Part shown: one piece after another, positions 18,549-27,292 of the stretch
How the letters are laid out: every line of letters starts with the position of its first letter
Position numbering within the stretch: position 1 is the first letter of the stretch
Assembly: GCF_004803695.1 (NCBI RefSeq)
Contig: NZ_CP039393.1
Coordinates: 1,612,001 to 1,676,000 of the forward strand
Length of the DNA: 64,000 nucleotides
Direction of reading: 5' to 3'
Source: Muribaculum gordoncarteri
GTDB taxonomy: Bacteria > Bacteroidota > Bacteroidia > Bacteroidales > Muribaculaceae
Notes under the pieces: model-generated
What the model was told of the DNA's origin: nothing
Seen by the model: only the letters and a program-made list of their open reading frames with translations
The model's database searches: none
Made by a program: the position numbers and the translations under genes

Positions 18549-19235
18549 ATGGAAGTCGTTTACGAGGACAATCACCTGCTTGTAGTCAACAAGGCTCCCG
18601 GTGAAATAGTGCAAGGCGACAAGACCGGCGACACACCGCTTGTCGAAACGCTCAAATTGTGGTTGAAGGAGAAGTATGCCAAACCCGGCAACGTATTCTG
18701 CGGAGTTGTACACCGTCTTGACAGGCCGGTGGGCGGTCTTGTCATATTCGCCAAGACATCAAAGGCCCTGTCGCGACTCAACGAAATGTTTCGCAACGGC
18801 GAGGTAAACAAAACCTATTGGGCAATAACGCGCAACCTTCCCCCTAAAGAGGAGGACACGCTCACCCACTACATAACCACCACCGAGCGAAACAACAAGT
18901 CCTATGCCTCGTTGACCGAGAAGAAAGGCTCTCAGAAAGCGGTGCTCAAATACCGTCACATCGCATCGACCGACCGCTACCATCTGCTTGAAGTGAATCT
19001 GCTCACAGGCCGCAAGCATCAGATAAGAGTGCAGCTGTCGGCCATAGGATGTCCCATAAAAGGTGACTTGAAATACGGTGACAAGCGCAGCAATCCCGAC
19101 GGAAGCATATCGTTGATGTCACATCGCATTGAGTTCACACATCCGGTCAGCGGCAACAAAATCGATGTAACGGCACCCGTTCCCGACGACAATCTGTGGC
19201 GAGCGCTTGATGAGTCAATAAAAAAGGAGGATTGA
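18549..19235 (+). CDS. RluA-family RNA pseudouridine synthase
   Basis: A 228-residue single-domain pseudouridine synthase without an S4 domain. The catalytic motif HRLDRPVGGLVIFAKT carries the active Asp58. LTGRKHQIRVQLSAIGCPIKGDLKYG is the second family signature. It modifies uridine in rRNA or tRNA; the site is not predictable (TruC- or RluA-like short forms share this build). The start 8 bp after the preceding terminator leaves little room for a promoter, so read-through may contribute. Confidence 0.88.
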   Translation: MEVVYEDNHLLVVNKAPGEIVQGDKTGDTPLVETLKLWLKEKYAKPGNVFCGVVHRLDRPVGGLVIFAKTSKALSRLNEMFRNGEVNKTYWAITRNLPPKEEDTLTHYITTTERNNKSYASLTEKKGSQKAVLKYRHIASTDRYHLLEVNLLTGRKHQIRVQLSAIGCPIKGDLKYGDKRSNPDGSISLMSHRIEFTHPVSGNKIDVTAPVPDDNLWRALDESIKKED

Positions 19236-19248
19236 ATCCTCCTTTTTT
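19220..19248. terminator. Bidirectional terminator overlapping the synthase stop codon
   Basis: Nearly uninterrupted 14-bp palindrome (AAAAAAGGAGGATT/AATCCTCCTTTTTT) that contains the TGA stop of the pseudouridine synthase. It has T runs on both strands and serves the convergent aminopeptidase gene as well. Confidence 0.9.
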
Positions 19249-19272
19249 ATTTTAAAGCCGGTTGTCAGGTAT

Positions 19273-20574
19273 CTACAGGTCATAGAATTTGGTAAACGCC
19301 TTTATCGTGTAGAGGTGGTCGTCGACCGATGCAGTTTCCCTTACCGAGTGCATGGCCCACAAAGCCGCACCCATGTCGACGCCCCAGAGGTCGATTTGCG
19401 AAGTGAGTATATTGCCGAGTGTCGAGCCTCCGGCCACATCGGAGTGGTTGACGAAGTATTGACACGGCACTCCGGCCTCGTCGCATATAGTCTTGAACAC
19501 CGCCGCCGAATCGGCATCGGTCATATACTTGCAATTGGCATTTATCTTGATTACGGGACCGCCGCCCACTACCGGATGATTGGTGGGATCATGCTTCTCC
19601 GCATAGTTGGGATGCAGGGCATGCGCATTGTCGGCCGACACCATGAATGAATTTGACACAGCTCTCAGATAATCCTCCTCGTTTCCGCCAAGCGACATGG
19701 TTATTCTGCGACATATATGCTCCAATACCGGTGACGCTGCACCCTGCTTCGTACCTGAACCGGTTTCCTCGTTGTCAAATATAGCCATGACACGCGTCAT
19801 CCTGCACATCTCCGATGAAGCAAGCAGAGCCGAAACGGCAGCGTGTACCATCGACAAATCATCAAGACGGCCTGAAGTGATGAACTCATTGTTAACTCCC
19901 ACCCTGCAAGCCTTAGTGGTGTCATAGAGCGACAGGTCAAAGTCGATTATGTCATTTGACGCCACACCGAGTTCTTCGGCTACAAAACGATGAAGGAAAC
20001 CGTCACGCTCGGCCTGCTGCTTGATGATACCCAAAACCGGGAGCATATCCTTCTGCTTGGAGAGCGGATTGCCTTCGTTGACCTGACGGTTGAAGTGAAT
20101 AGCCAGATGCGGTATGGTCATGATAGGACGATTGACGCGCAATAGTCGTGTTTCAGGATTAAAGGGGTCGTTGCTACGCAACAACACACGCCCGGCAATT
20201 GACAGCGGGCGGTCAAACCACGTGTATAGTATAGGGCCTCCGTAGACTTCGGTATTCAGTTTCATGACACCGCCGTCGCTCATCATTTCGGGACGGGGCT
20301 TGATGCGGAATCCGGGAGAGTCGCTATGGGCCGATATAATCTTGAATCCCGATGAAGCGTCACATTCACCCACAATAAATGCAAAGAGCGCCGAGTGATT
20401 CTTTATCGTATAGTATTTCCCACCCGGCTTCAACGACCATGCGTCACGCGGGTCAAGCTTCTTGAATCCATGAGAGTCAAGCATCGATGCAAGAGTGTCA
20501 ACGGCCAAAAAGTTGCACACACCGGCATCCATAAATTCCATAAGTCCCTCGATAGAGGCGTTGTATTTCTCCAT
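19273..20574 (-). CDS. M18-family aminopeptidase
   Basis: A 433-residue cytoplasmic dinuclear zinc aminopeptidase (aspartyl aminopeptidase/ApeB type). Metal and catalytic motifs are in order: ISAHSDSPGFRIKP (His and Asp near 82-84), DNEETGSGTKQGA (acidic pair near 235), VSADNAHALHPN (Asp near 315) and the C-terminal VNHSDVAGGSTLGN. It removes N-terminal acidic or neutral residues in peptide turnover. It converges on the pseudouridine synthase and is transcribed alone. Confidence 0.92.
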   Translation of the reverse strand: MEKYNASIEGLMEFMDAGVCNFLAVDTLASMLDSHGFKKLDPRDAWSLKPGGKYYTIKNHSALFAFIVGECDASSGFKIISAHSDSPGFRIKPRPEMMSDGGVMKLNTEVYGGPILYTWFDRPLSIAGRVLLRSNDPFNPETRLLRVNRPIMTIPHLAIHFNRQVNEGNPLSKQKDMLPVLGIIKQQAERDGFLHRFVAEELGVASNDIIDFDLSLYDTTKACRVGVNNEFITSGRLDDLSMVHAAVSALLASSEMCRMTRVMAIFDNEETGSGTKQGAASPVLEHICRRITMSLGGNEEDYLRAVSNSFMVSADNAHALHPNYAEKHDPTNHPVVGGGPVIKINANCKYMTDADSAAVFKTICDEAGVPCQYFVNHSDVAGGSTLGNILTSQIDLWGVDMGAALWAMHSVRETASVDDHLYTIKAFTKFYDL

Positions 20575-20619
20575 ATCACTTATTTTAAGGGTTAACTTTA
20601 AATTAAAAATATACTGTAA

Positions 20620-20812
20620 TCAAAGATACGAATAAGTCGAGTGCAATGCCAAATATATTTGAGCATTGCCGAGCGTGAGTATCTAAGACTATAGTCAAAG
20701 ATACGAATAAGTCGAGTGCAATGCCAAATGTATTTGAGCATTGCCGAGCGTGAGTATCTAAGATGTAATCAAAGATACGAATAAATTTTGATTTTGGCGA
20801 GCGTAAGCATCG
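20620..20812. repeat. Tandem palindromic intergenic repeat, two full copies and one decayed copy
   Basis: Copies at 20620-20688 and 20695-20763 (69 bp each, one base different, period 75) and a shorter decayed copy at about 20769-20812. Each full copy can fold: AGATAC...GTATCT at the ends and GCAATGC...GCATTGC inside, around an AAATATATTT-like loop. No ORF crosses it. It resembles hairpin repeats scattered between genes in Bacteroidales; its function is unknown. Confidence 0.85.
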
Positions 20813-21066
20813 ATAACGGGGTACAAATGTTTACGTTTGTTTCGTTAAGTTGTGCAATATATGTTAATTATCGGCATTCACAGTTAAAAATAAGGTCATA
20901 ATTAGAATAAACCCATTGCATTTTAACATTATTTTAACAATAGGGAGGGATAACACGATATTTTTGTATAACTTTGTCGCACAAACAATAATTTTTTTCA
21001 AATTTGCTGCAACCTTTAATCAGCTTGTTGCGTCTAAAAAGCAAAATTCATCCACATAACAGTGCA
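20813..21066. promoter_or_regulatory. AT-rich upstream region and promoter of the efflux operon
   Basis: AT-rich spacer with several TTAACA stretches. The -7 box TAACTTTG (20969-20976) matches TAnnTTTG and would start transcription near 20983, giving a leader of about 85 nt. The -33 box is not obvious, which can indicate activator dependence. Confidence 0.55.
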
Positions 21067-21726
21067 ATGATACATTTAGAAGATATCAATAAAACTTATC
21101 CCGGCGCTGTGCCCCTGCATGTGCTGAAAGGAATCAACCTCGACATAGCACGTGGCGAACTCGTGGCAATCATGGGAGCATCGGGTTCCGGAAAGTCAAC
21201 TCTGCTCAACATTCTTGGCATTCTCGACAACTACGATACCGGAGAGTACATTCTCGACGGCACATTGATAAAAAATCTCAGCGAAAACCGAGCCGCCGAA
21301 CTTCGCAACAAGCTGATTGGTTTTGTGTTCCAGTCATTCAACCTCATCAACTACAAGAATGCGGTTGAAAATGTAGCCCTGCCACTGTTTTACCAAGGCG
21401 TGTCACGCCGCAAGCGCAACGCACTCGCACTTGAGCAACTCGACCGCATGGGACTTGCCGACTGGGCTCACCATCTTCCCGGAGAGCTGTCGGGCGGACA
21501 GAAGCAGCGCGTAGCCATAGCCCGCGCACTCATAACCAAGCCTGCAATAATACTTGCCGACGAACCCACCGGAGCGCTCGACAGCAAGACTTCGGTCGAT
21601 GTGATGCAGGTGTTCCGACAACTGAACTCCGAAGGCATGACAACCGTAATCGTAACGCACGACCCCAATGTGGGAGCACAGACCAACCGAATCATACGCA
21701 TTTCCGACGGAATCATAACCCAATAA
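21067..21726 (+). CDS. ABC transporter ATP-binding subunit, MacB/LolD type
   Basis: A 219-residue nucleotide-binding protein: Walker A GASGSGKSTLLN, Q-loop FVFQSFNLI, signature LSGGQKQRVAIARAL, Walker B IILADEPTGALD and H-loop VIVTHDP. The frame is open upstream to 21004, but MIHLEDINKTYPG is the standard family start, so 21067 is chosen. It is the first gene of a five-gene operon with two MacB-like permeases, a membrane fusion protein and a TolC-like channel, so it probably powers a tripartite export system. Confidence 0.92.
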   Translation: MIHLEDINKTYPGAVPLHVLKGINLDIARGELVAIMGASGSGKSTLLNILGILDNYDTGEYILDGTLIKNLSENRAAELRNKLIGFVFQSFNLINYKNAVENVALPLFYQGVSRRKRNALALEQLDRMGLADWAHHLPGELSGGQKQRVAIARALITKPAIILADEPTGALDSKTSVDVMQVFRQLNSEGMTTVIVTHDPNVGAQTNRIIRISDGIITQ

Positions 21727-21741
21727 CCCCGACAGCACAAA

Positions 21742-22959
21742 ATGTTTGACCTTATCAATGAAATATGGCAAACGATGCGCACCAACAAACTGCGCACCGC
21801 ACTCACCGGAATTTCCGTTGCCTGGGGTATATTCATGCTTATCATATTGCTTGGAATATCCAAAGGGGTACTCACCTCATTTCAGTCATCGTCACTTGCC
21901 CAGAATCCCAACAAGATAACCGTATATCCCGGCAACACATCAATGCCTTACAAAGGGTTAAAGGAGGGACGATACATACAGCTGCGTGACCGAAATCTGG
22001 ATGAGATTAAAAACGACAATCCCCATGATGTGGCTTCGGCAACGGCCGAAATGAATCAAAGCGGCACAATATCGACTCCGCTCGACTACATTACCACAAG
22101 CTATTCAGGTGTGTTTCCCGGAACCGAAAAAATGTTGCAGCTGCCCATGATATATGGTCGCTTCATCAACGAAAAGGATCTCAATGACATGCGCAAGGTA
22201 ATCGTGCTTAACAAGAAGGATGCCGAAACGCTTTTCAAAAACATCGGTTCATCGATAGGCAAGACTGTCGATGTCAACGGAATAGCATTCACCCTGGTAG
22301 GTATATACGAACATGAATGGCGCAGCGGCACCTTCATTCCCTATACGACCGCTCGCGCGTTATCAGGATTTGACGACAAGGTCTACTCCATCCAAGTCGA
22401 CATAAAAGGCGTAAAAAACATGGAAGATGCAGAGCGTGTAGAACGCAACATCAAATCCACGTTGGCCAAATACAATCAGTTTAACCCCGATGATGAAAGC
22501 GCGGTGTGGATGTGGAATCGCTTTTCATCCTATCTTAACAGCCAGGAAGCGGCAGGCGTTCTCAACACAGCCATGTGGGTGATCGGTTTGCTTACGCTTA
22601 TAACCGGCATCGTGGGAGTCAGCAACATCATGTTTGTATCGGTTCGCGAACGCACCCATGAGATAGGCATACGACGCGCCATAGGAGCCCGCCCCCACAA
22701 CATATTGCTTCAGGTGATAATCGAAAGCGTGGCAATGACGACCTTGTTCGGTTATATAGGAATACTGCTCGGCACGATAGGCAATGAAATAATGGCACAG
22801 GTATTTGCCGACGGAGATTTCATAAAGGACCCGAGAGTCGACCTGTCACTCGCCATTGAAGTAACGGTAGTGCTTATAGTGTCGGGAGCTCTTGCTGGAA
22901 TATTCCCGGCGATGCGAGCCTTGAAGATACGCCCTGTCGAAGCATTGAGAACTGAATAA
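21742..22959 (+). CDS. MacB-like ABC permease (first)
   Basis: A 405-residue FtsX-family permease with the MacB topology: one transmembrane segment near 18-42 (TALTGISVAWGIFMLIILLGI), a large periplasmic domain (MacB_PCD, about 45-270) and three C-terminal transmembrane helices (about 280-400). VRERTHEIGIRRAIGARPHNI is the typical cytoplasmic loop. It ends 18 bp before a second, divergent permease; the pair may form a heterodimer. Confidence 0.9.
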   Translation: MFDLINEIWQTMRTNKLRTALTGISVAWGIFMLIILLGISKGVLTSFQSSSLAQNPNKITVYPGNTSMPYKGLKEGRYIQLRDRNLDEIKNDNPHDVASATAEMNQSGTISTPLDYITTSYSGVFPGTEKMLQLPMIYGRFINEKDLNDMRKVIVLNKKDAETLFKNIGSSIGKTVDVNGIAFTLVGIYEHEWRSGTFIPYTTARALSGFDDKVYSIQVDIKGVKNMEDAERVERNIKSTLAKYNQFNPDDESAVWMWNRFSSYLNSQEAAGVLNTAMWVIGLLTLITGIVGVSNIMFVSVRERTHEIGIRRAIGARPHNILLQVIIESVAMTTLFGYIGILLGTIGNEIMAQVFADGDFIKDPRVDLSLAIEVTVVLIVSGALAGIFPAMRALKIRPVEALRTE

Positions 22960-22977
22960 ACCATTCAAACGACAACA

Positions 22978-24225
22978 ATGAAAAATCCTATATTCGACAT
23001 AGACAACTGGAAGGAGATAACCGCCACTCTTGCCCGCAACAAGATACGCACATTCCTCACCGCATTCGGAATCTTCTGGGGCACTGCAATGCTTGCAATG
23101 CTGTGGGGAGGAGCCCAAGGAATGCAGCGAATGTTACGCGGACAATTTGAAGGTTTCGCTACTAACTCGGCAATAATCGCCTCCAGCCGCACAAGCATGC
23201 CCTACAAAGGGTATAAAAAGGGCATGTACTGGTCACTGACACAGACCGACATCGACAACATACGCCACAGTGTTAGCGATATAAAAGCGATGAGCGCAGT
23301 GTCCAATCGCTCAGCCTCGCTGCATTACGGCACAAAGAGTTACGAAGCGTCGGTGCAAGGAGTCGAAAGCGCATTCCCCGAAATATTCACTCCTGTAATA
23401 TATAGCGGACGCTTCATCAACGAAGCTGACGAGCGCGACAGCAAGAAAGTGTGCTGCATAGGCAAACGCGTGGCCGGAGAACTCTTCGGCAGCACCGATC
23501 CCCTCGGTAAATTCATCGAGGTAAACAACATTTACTACCGCGTTGTGGGAGTCGTCGGACAAGAATCGGAAGTGCAGATCAACGGTGATGTCGACAACAT
23601 GATCACAATACCGCTGTCGACGATGCGCAAAGCCTACAACCTCGGTACGCGTGTTGACATGGCCTTGATAGATGTTAAAAGCGGTCACACTCCTGCCGAA
23701 CTGCAGCCACAAATCGAACGCATAATACGACTGTCACATCCCATCCATCCCGATGACAAGCGTGCAATCATGTACATGGACATCTCGGAGGAGTTTGACA
23801 TGATCGACAAGATGTTTACCGGTGTCGATGTGCTGGTGCTGTTCGTTGGATTCGGATCGCTCCTTGCCGGAATCATAGGCGTGGGCAACATAATGTGGAT
23901 CATCGTCAAGGAACGCACCCAGGAGATAGGAATACGCCGAGCAATCGGAGCAAAGCCGCGTGACATAATCATGCAGGTTCTGTCGGAAAGCATCGTACTG
24001 ACCGTCATCGCCGGAATAGCCGGAATATGCTTCGCCTCGGGAATACTCGCAATAGCCGAAATGATAACACCGCCCATCAACGAAGAGCCTCTACCCTTCC
24101 AGCTTACATTCTATTCGGCGATAATAATCCTTGTAGTGTTCCTGACGCTCGGAACGGCAGCCGGAACAATACCCGCCATAAAGGCCATGCGCATAAAACC
24201 CATCGAAGCACTTAACGATAAATAA
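22978..24225 (+). CDS. MacB-like ABC permease (second)
   Basis: A 415-residue permease with the same four-helix plan as its neighbour: N-terminal helix in TFLTAFGIFWGTAMLAMLWG, periplasmic MacB_PCD domain, then the loop VKERTQEIGIRRAIGAKPRDI and three C-terminal helices. Divergence from the first permease indicates an old duplication. Together with the first permease, the ATPase and the downstream adaptor it fits a heterodimeric MacAB-type exporter. Confidence 0.9.
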   Translation: MKNPIFDIDNWKEITATLARNKIRTFLTAFGIFWGTAMLAMLWGGAQGMQRMLRGQFEGFATNSAIIASSRTSMPYKGYKKGMYWSLTQTDIDNIRHSVSDIKAMSAVSNRSASLHYGTKSYEASVQGVESAFPEIFTPVIYSGRFINEADERDSKKVCCIGKRVAGELFGSTDPLGKFIEVNNIYYRVVGVVGQESEVQINGDVDNMITIPLSTMRKAYNLGTRVDMALIDVKSGHTPAELQPQIERIIRLSHPIHPDDKRAIMYMDISEEFDMIDKMFTGVDVLVLFVGFGSLLAGIIGVGNIMWIIVKERTQEIGIRRAIGAKPRDIIMQVLSESIVLTVIAGIAGICFASGILAIAEMITPPINEEPLPFQLTFYSAIIILVVFLTLGTAAGTIPAIKAMRIKPIEALNDK

Positions 24226-24248
24226 AATAAATAACATCATAACTTAAA

Positions 24249-25346
24249 ATGAAAAAGTTTTTCCGAATTTTGCTTTGGACGATTATCGCAGTGATATTCG
24301 TAGGCACGTTTGTCTATCTTTTCTACAACTCCAAGAAGAAAGATACGATTTATGAAATTGTTACGCCCGAAATAGGCAATATCGAACGCACGACAGTGCT
24401 CACCGGCAAGATAGAGCCGCGTGACGAAATCGAAATCAAGCCGCAGATTTCCGGTATTATATCGGAGATAAATGTAGAGCCCGGCGACATTGTAAAGGAG
24501 GGCGACATAATCGCTAAAATCAAGGTAATCCCCGAAGAGTCGCAGCTGTCATCGGCTCAAAACCGCGTCGATGTGGCAAAGATTTCGCTTGAGCAGTCAA
24601 AACTGGTGTATGAACGCACAAAGACATTGTACGACAAGAAGTTTGTGAGCCGTGAAGAGTATGAACAGGCCCTGACCGACTACCGCAAGTCGCAACAGGA
24701 ACTTGAGTCGGCCATCGACGCACTCTCGATTGTGCGTGACGGTATATCGACAGCCAATGCTCAACAGAGTAACACACTTGTGCGTGCAACAATCGACGGC
24801 CTCATCCTTGAAGTTCCCGTGAAGGTGGGTACATCGGTAATCCAGGCCAATACAATGAACGACGGTACCACGGTTGCCAAGATAGCCAACATGAACGACC
24901 TCCTCTTCATAGGAAAAGTCGACGAAACCGAAGTGGGCCAGATAAAGACCGGCATGAACACAAAGATTTCAATCGGCGCCATTCCCGATGTAACACCCGA
25001 TGCAGTGATAGAATATATCGCTCCTAAAAGCACCGAGGAAAACGGTTCCAACACATTTGAGCTAAAGGCGGCCATAACAGTGCCCGATTCAGTACAGCTG
25101 CGCGCCGGCTACAGCGCAAATGCCACCATTAACCTAAACGGAGTTAGCAATGTACTCACAGTGCCTGAAGGAGTGATCGAATGGGTAGGCGACAGCACAT
25201 TTGTGTATTGCCTCACATCCGAAGAGCCCGTGCAGCAGTTTGAACGCCGCGCAGTAACCACCGGACTTTCCAACGGCATCAATATCGAGGTGAAATCGGG
25301 CATCGACAAGAATGTCAAACTCCGTGGTAATGAAAAGAAAGATTAA
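24249..25346 (+). CDS. Periplasmic adaptor (membrane fusion protein), MacA/HlyD type
   Basis: A 365-residue adaptor with one N-terminal membrane anchor (ILLWTIIAVIFVGTFVYLFY), a barrel-sandwich/lipoyl hybrid (IEPRDEIEIKPQISGIISEI, VEPGDIVKEGDIIAKI), a short helical hairpin (about 95-165) and a beta-barrel. It should link the inner-membrane MacB-like permeases with the TolC-like channel encoded next. The start has no Shine-Dalgarno, as usual here. Confidence 0.9.
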   Translation: MKKFFRILLWTIIAVIFVGTFVYLFYNSKKKDTIYEIVTPEIGNIERTTVLTGKIEPRDEIEIKPQISGIISEINVEPGDIVKEGDIIAKIKVIPEESQLSSAQNRVDVAKISLEQSKLVYERTKTLYDKKFVSREEYEQALTDYRKSQQELESAIDALSIVRDGISTANAQQSNTLVRATIDGLILEVPVKVGTSVIQANTMNDGTTVAKIANMNDLLFIGKVDETEVGQIKTGMNTKISIGAIPDVTPDAVIEYIAPKSTEENGSNTFELKAAITVPDSVQLRAGYSANATINLNGVSNVLTVPEGVIEWVGDSTFVYCLTSEEPVQQFERRAVTTGLSNGINIEVKSGIDKNVKLRGNEKKD

Positions 25347-25368
25347 CGCCATCACAACAACGAAAGTC

Positions 25369-26670
25369 ATGAAACGTATCATAGCGATGTTGACAATCGC
25401 CACGGCTTCCACCGTCACAATGTGGGCCGACACATGGAGCCTCGACAGCTGCATAAATTACGCCGTTGAGCACAACCTGACCGTAAAGACGCGTCAAAAC
25501 GACATCGAATCATCGAAACTGAGCGTGACATCGGCCAAATCGCAACTACTTCCCAACGTATCGGCAAGCGCAGGACAATCCTGGAGCATAGGACGAGGAC
25601 TTACCGCCGAAAACACCTATGCCAACAGAAATACCTCCAATACACAATGGGGCGCATCGTTCACCCTCCCGGTGTTCAACGGATTGTCGACCGTGCGTCA
25701 GATACAACTCGCCAAGGCCAATCTTTCCACTGTGATTGAGCAGTATGCCGCCGCCAAGGATGACATAACGCTGAATGTAATCACAGCCTATCTGCAGGTG
25801 CTGTACAACAGGGAGCTTCATGAAGTGGCCTTGAACCAGGTTGAACTGTCGAGCTACGAGCTGACGCGCCAGAGAGCACTGCTCGAAGCGGGAAAAATAC
25901 CCGAAGTCGACCTGCTTGAGGCCGAGTCACAGCTTGCACAGGATAAGCTCCAGGCAACTACCACAGCCAACGACACTCGCCTCGCGCTTGTCGACCTTGC
26001 CCAGCTGCTTGAGCTCGACGACATAGACAACTTTGACATAACGACTCTCGATGGTGAGGAGCAGCCCATCCTTCCTGCCGAATCGGTCTACAACAATGCG
26101 TTGAACATCAATCACACCCTGAAGGCTGCGCGAGGTGAAATAGCGGCAGCGGAGCGTAACATCTCGGTTGCACAAAGCGGCTACATACCCCGCCTGTCAT
26201 TCAACGCCGGAATAGGTAGCAGCTACTATACTGTAACAGGCATGGAGCATCCGTCGTTCAGCCGACAGATGAAGGACAACTTCAACACCTACTTCGGATT
26301 CTCGTTGAGCATACCCATATTTGACGGACTGTCGACACGCAACTCGGTAAAGCGCGCACGCGTGCAGCACGTTGCTTCAAAGTTGCAGTATCAGGATGCC
26401 GAAAACCGCCTGTACAAGACCATTCAGCAAGCCTACTATCAGGCAGTAAGCGCACAGGAACGCTCAAAGTCGTGCCTCATCGCCGAAGATGCCGCCAACA
26501 AAGCCTTTGAAGCGATGCGCGAAAAGTACAACTTGGGACGAGCCACACCGAGCGAGTATGAGCAGGCCAAGAACAAGGCACTGCGCACCACAGCCGAGCG
26601 CATACAAGCCCATTATGAACTCATACTGCGCACCCGCATCCTGAATTTCTACGACACGGGACGCTATTGA
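25369..26670 (+). CDS. TolC-family outer-membrane efflux channel
   Basis: A 433-residue outer-membrane factor. The frame is open back to 25312, but MKRIIAMLTIATASTVTMWAD is a good signal peptide, so 25369 is chosen. Two OEP repeats are visible, each with long amphipathic helices (INYAVEHNLTVKTRQNDIES; VYNNALNINHTLKAARGEIA) and the PEVDLLEAESQLAQDK motif. It completes the tripartite efflux operon. Its end overlaps the convergent DUF3109 gene by 7 bp. Confidence 0.9.
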   Translation: MKRIIAMLTIATASTVTMWADTWSLDSCINYAVEHNLTVKTRQNDIESSKLSVTSAKSQLLPNVSASAGQSWSIGRGLTAENTYANRNTSNTQWGASFTLPVFNGLSTVRQIQLAKANLSTVIEQYAAAKDDITLNVITAYLQVLYNRELHEVALNQVELSSYELTRQRALLEAGKIPEVDLLEAESQLAQDKLQATTTANDTRLALVDLAQLLELDDIDNFDITTLDGEEQPILPAESVYNNALNINHTLKAARGEIAAAERNISVAQSGYIPRLSFNAGIGSSYYTVTGMEHPSFSRQMKDNFNTYFGFSLSIPIFDGLSTRNSVKRARVQHVASKLQYQDAENRLYKTIQQAYYQAVSAQERSKSCLIAEDAANKAFEAMREKYNLGRATPSEYEQAKNKALRTTAERIQAHYELILRTRILNFYDTGRY

Positions 26671-27281
26671 TTGTCACCGCTGCCGTATTGCTCAAGATAC
26701 GCCTCACAAGCCGTTGCAAGCTCTTCGTACCATTCACGACCGAAGTAGCTTGTCAACGGCTCTTTTAGGAATTTATAGAGCCTGATTCCCTCCTTCTTGC
26801 CAAGCACTTCGGCGCAACGGCATATTTTCCAGCGGTGATAGTTCACGGCTGTAAATGAGGGATACTTGGTAATTCTCACGGGATAGAGATAACATGACGC
26901 AGGTTTGCGGAAATCGCTTATGCGTCCCTCACGGTAGGCCTTCTCAATGGCGCATTGACACATTCCACCGGGACCGTAACATGTAAATACGCAGTTGCGT
27001 CCGTCGACAATTGTAGTGACAAGATCGCCCTCTTCATCGACATAACCCACCCCACGCTCGGCTATCTCACGCTGCGCCGCAGGAGTGAGGTCGTCATGTA
27101 TCACCGGAAGTATCTCTTCCAACTTCTTATACTCCTCTTGCGTTATGGGTGCGCCTGCGTCACCCTCTATGCAGCACTCGCCAAGACACTTGTCGAGGTC
27201 GCAACAAAAATATTGCTCGGCAAGGTCGAGCGTTACCAATGTATCTTTAATCTGCAGCATAATTTGTTGCTCTTCTTCCAT
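26664..27281 (-). CDS. DUF3109 cysteine-rich protein
   Basis: A 205-residue cytoplasmic protein of the DUF3109 family, widespread in Bacteroidetes. Conserved cysteine groups (YFCCDLDKCLGECC; CVFTCYGPGGMCQCAI; CYLYP; ICRCAEVL) suggest metal or iron-sulphur binding, as proposed for the related YkgJ-type zinc/iron-chelating domain. No biochemical role is established. It is the last gene of the minus-strand unit that begins with ung, 11 bp after the T9SS plug gene. Confidence 0.88.
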   Translation of the reverse strand: MEEEQQIMLQIKDTLVTLDLAEQYFCCDLDKCLGECCIEGDAGAPITQEEYKKLEEILPVIHDDLTPAAQREIAERGVGYVDEEGDLVTTIVDGRNCVFTCYGPGGMCQCAIEKAYREGRISDFRKPASCYLYPVRITKYPSFTAVNYHRWKICRCAEVLGKKEGIRLYKFLKEPLTSYFGREWYEELATACEAYLEQYGSGDNQ

Positions 27282-27292
27282 TTATCAATTAT

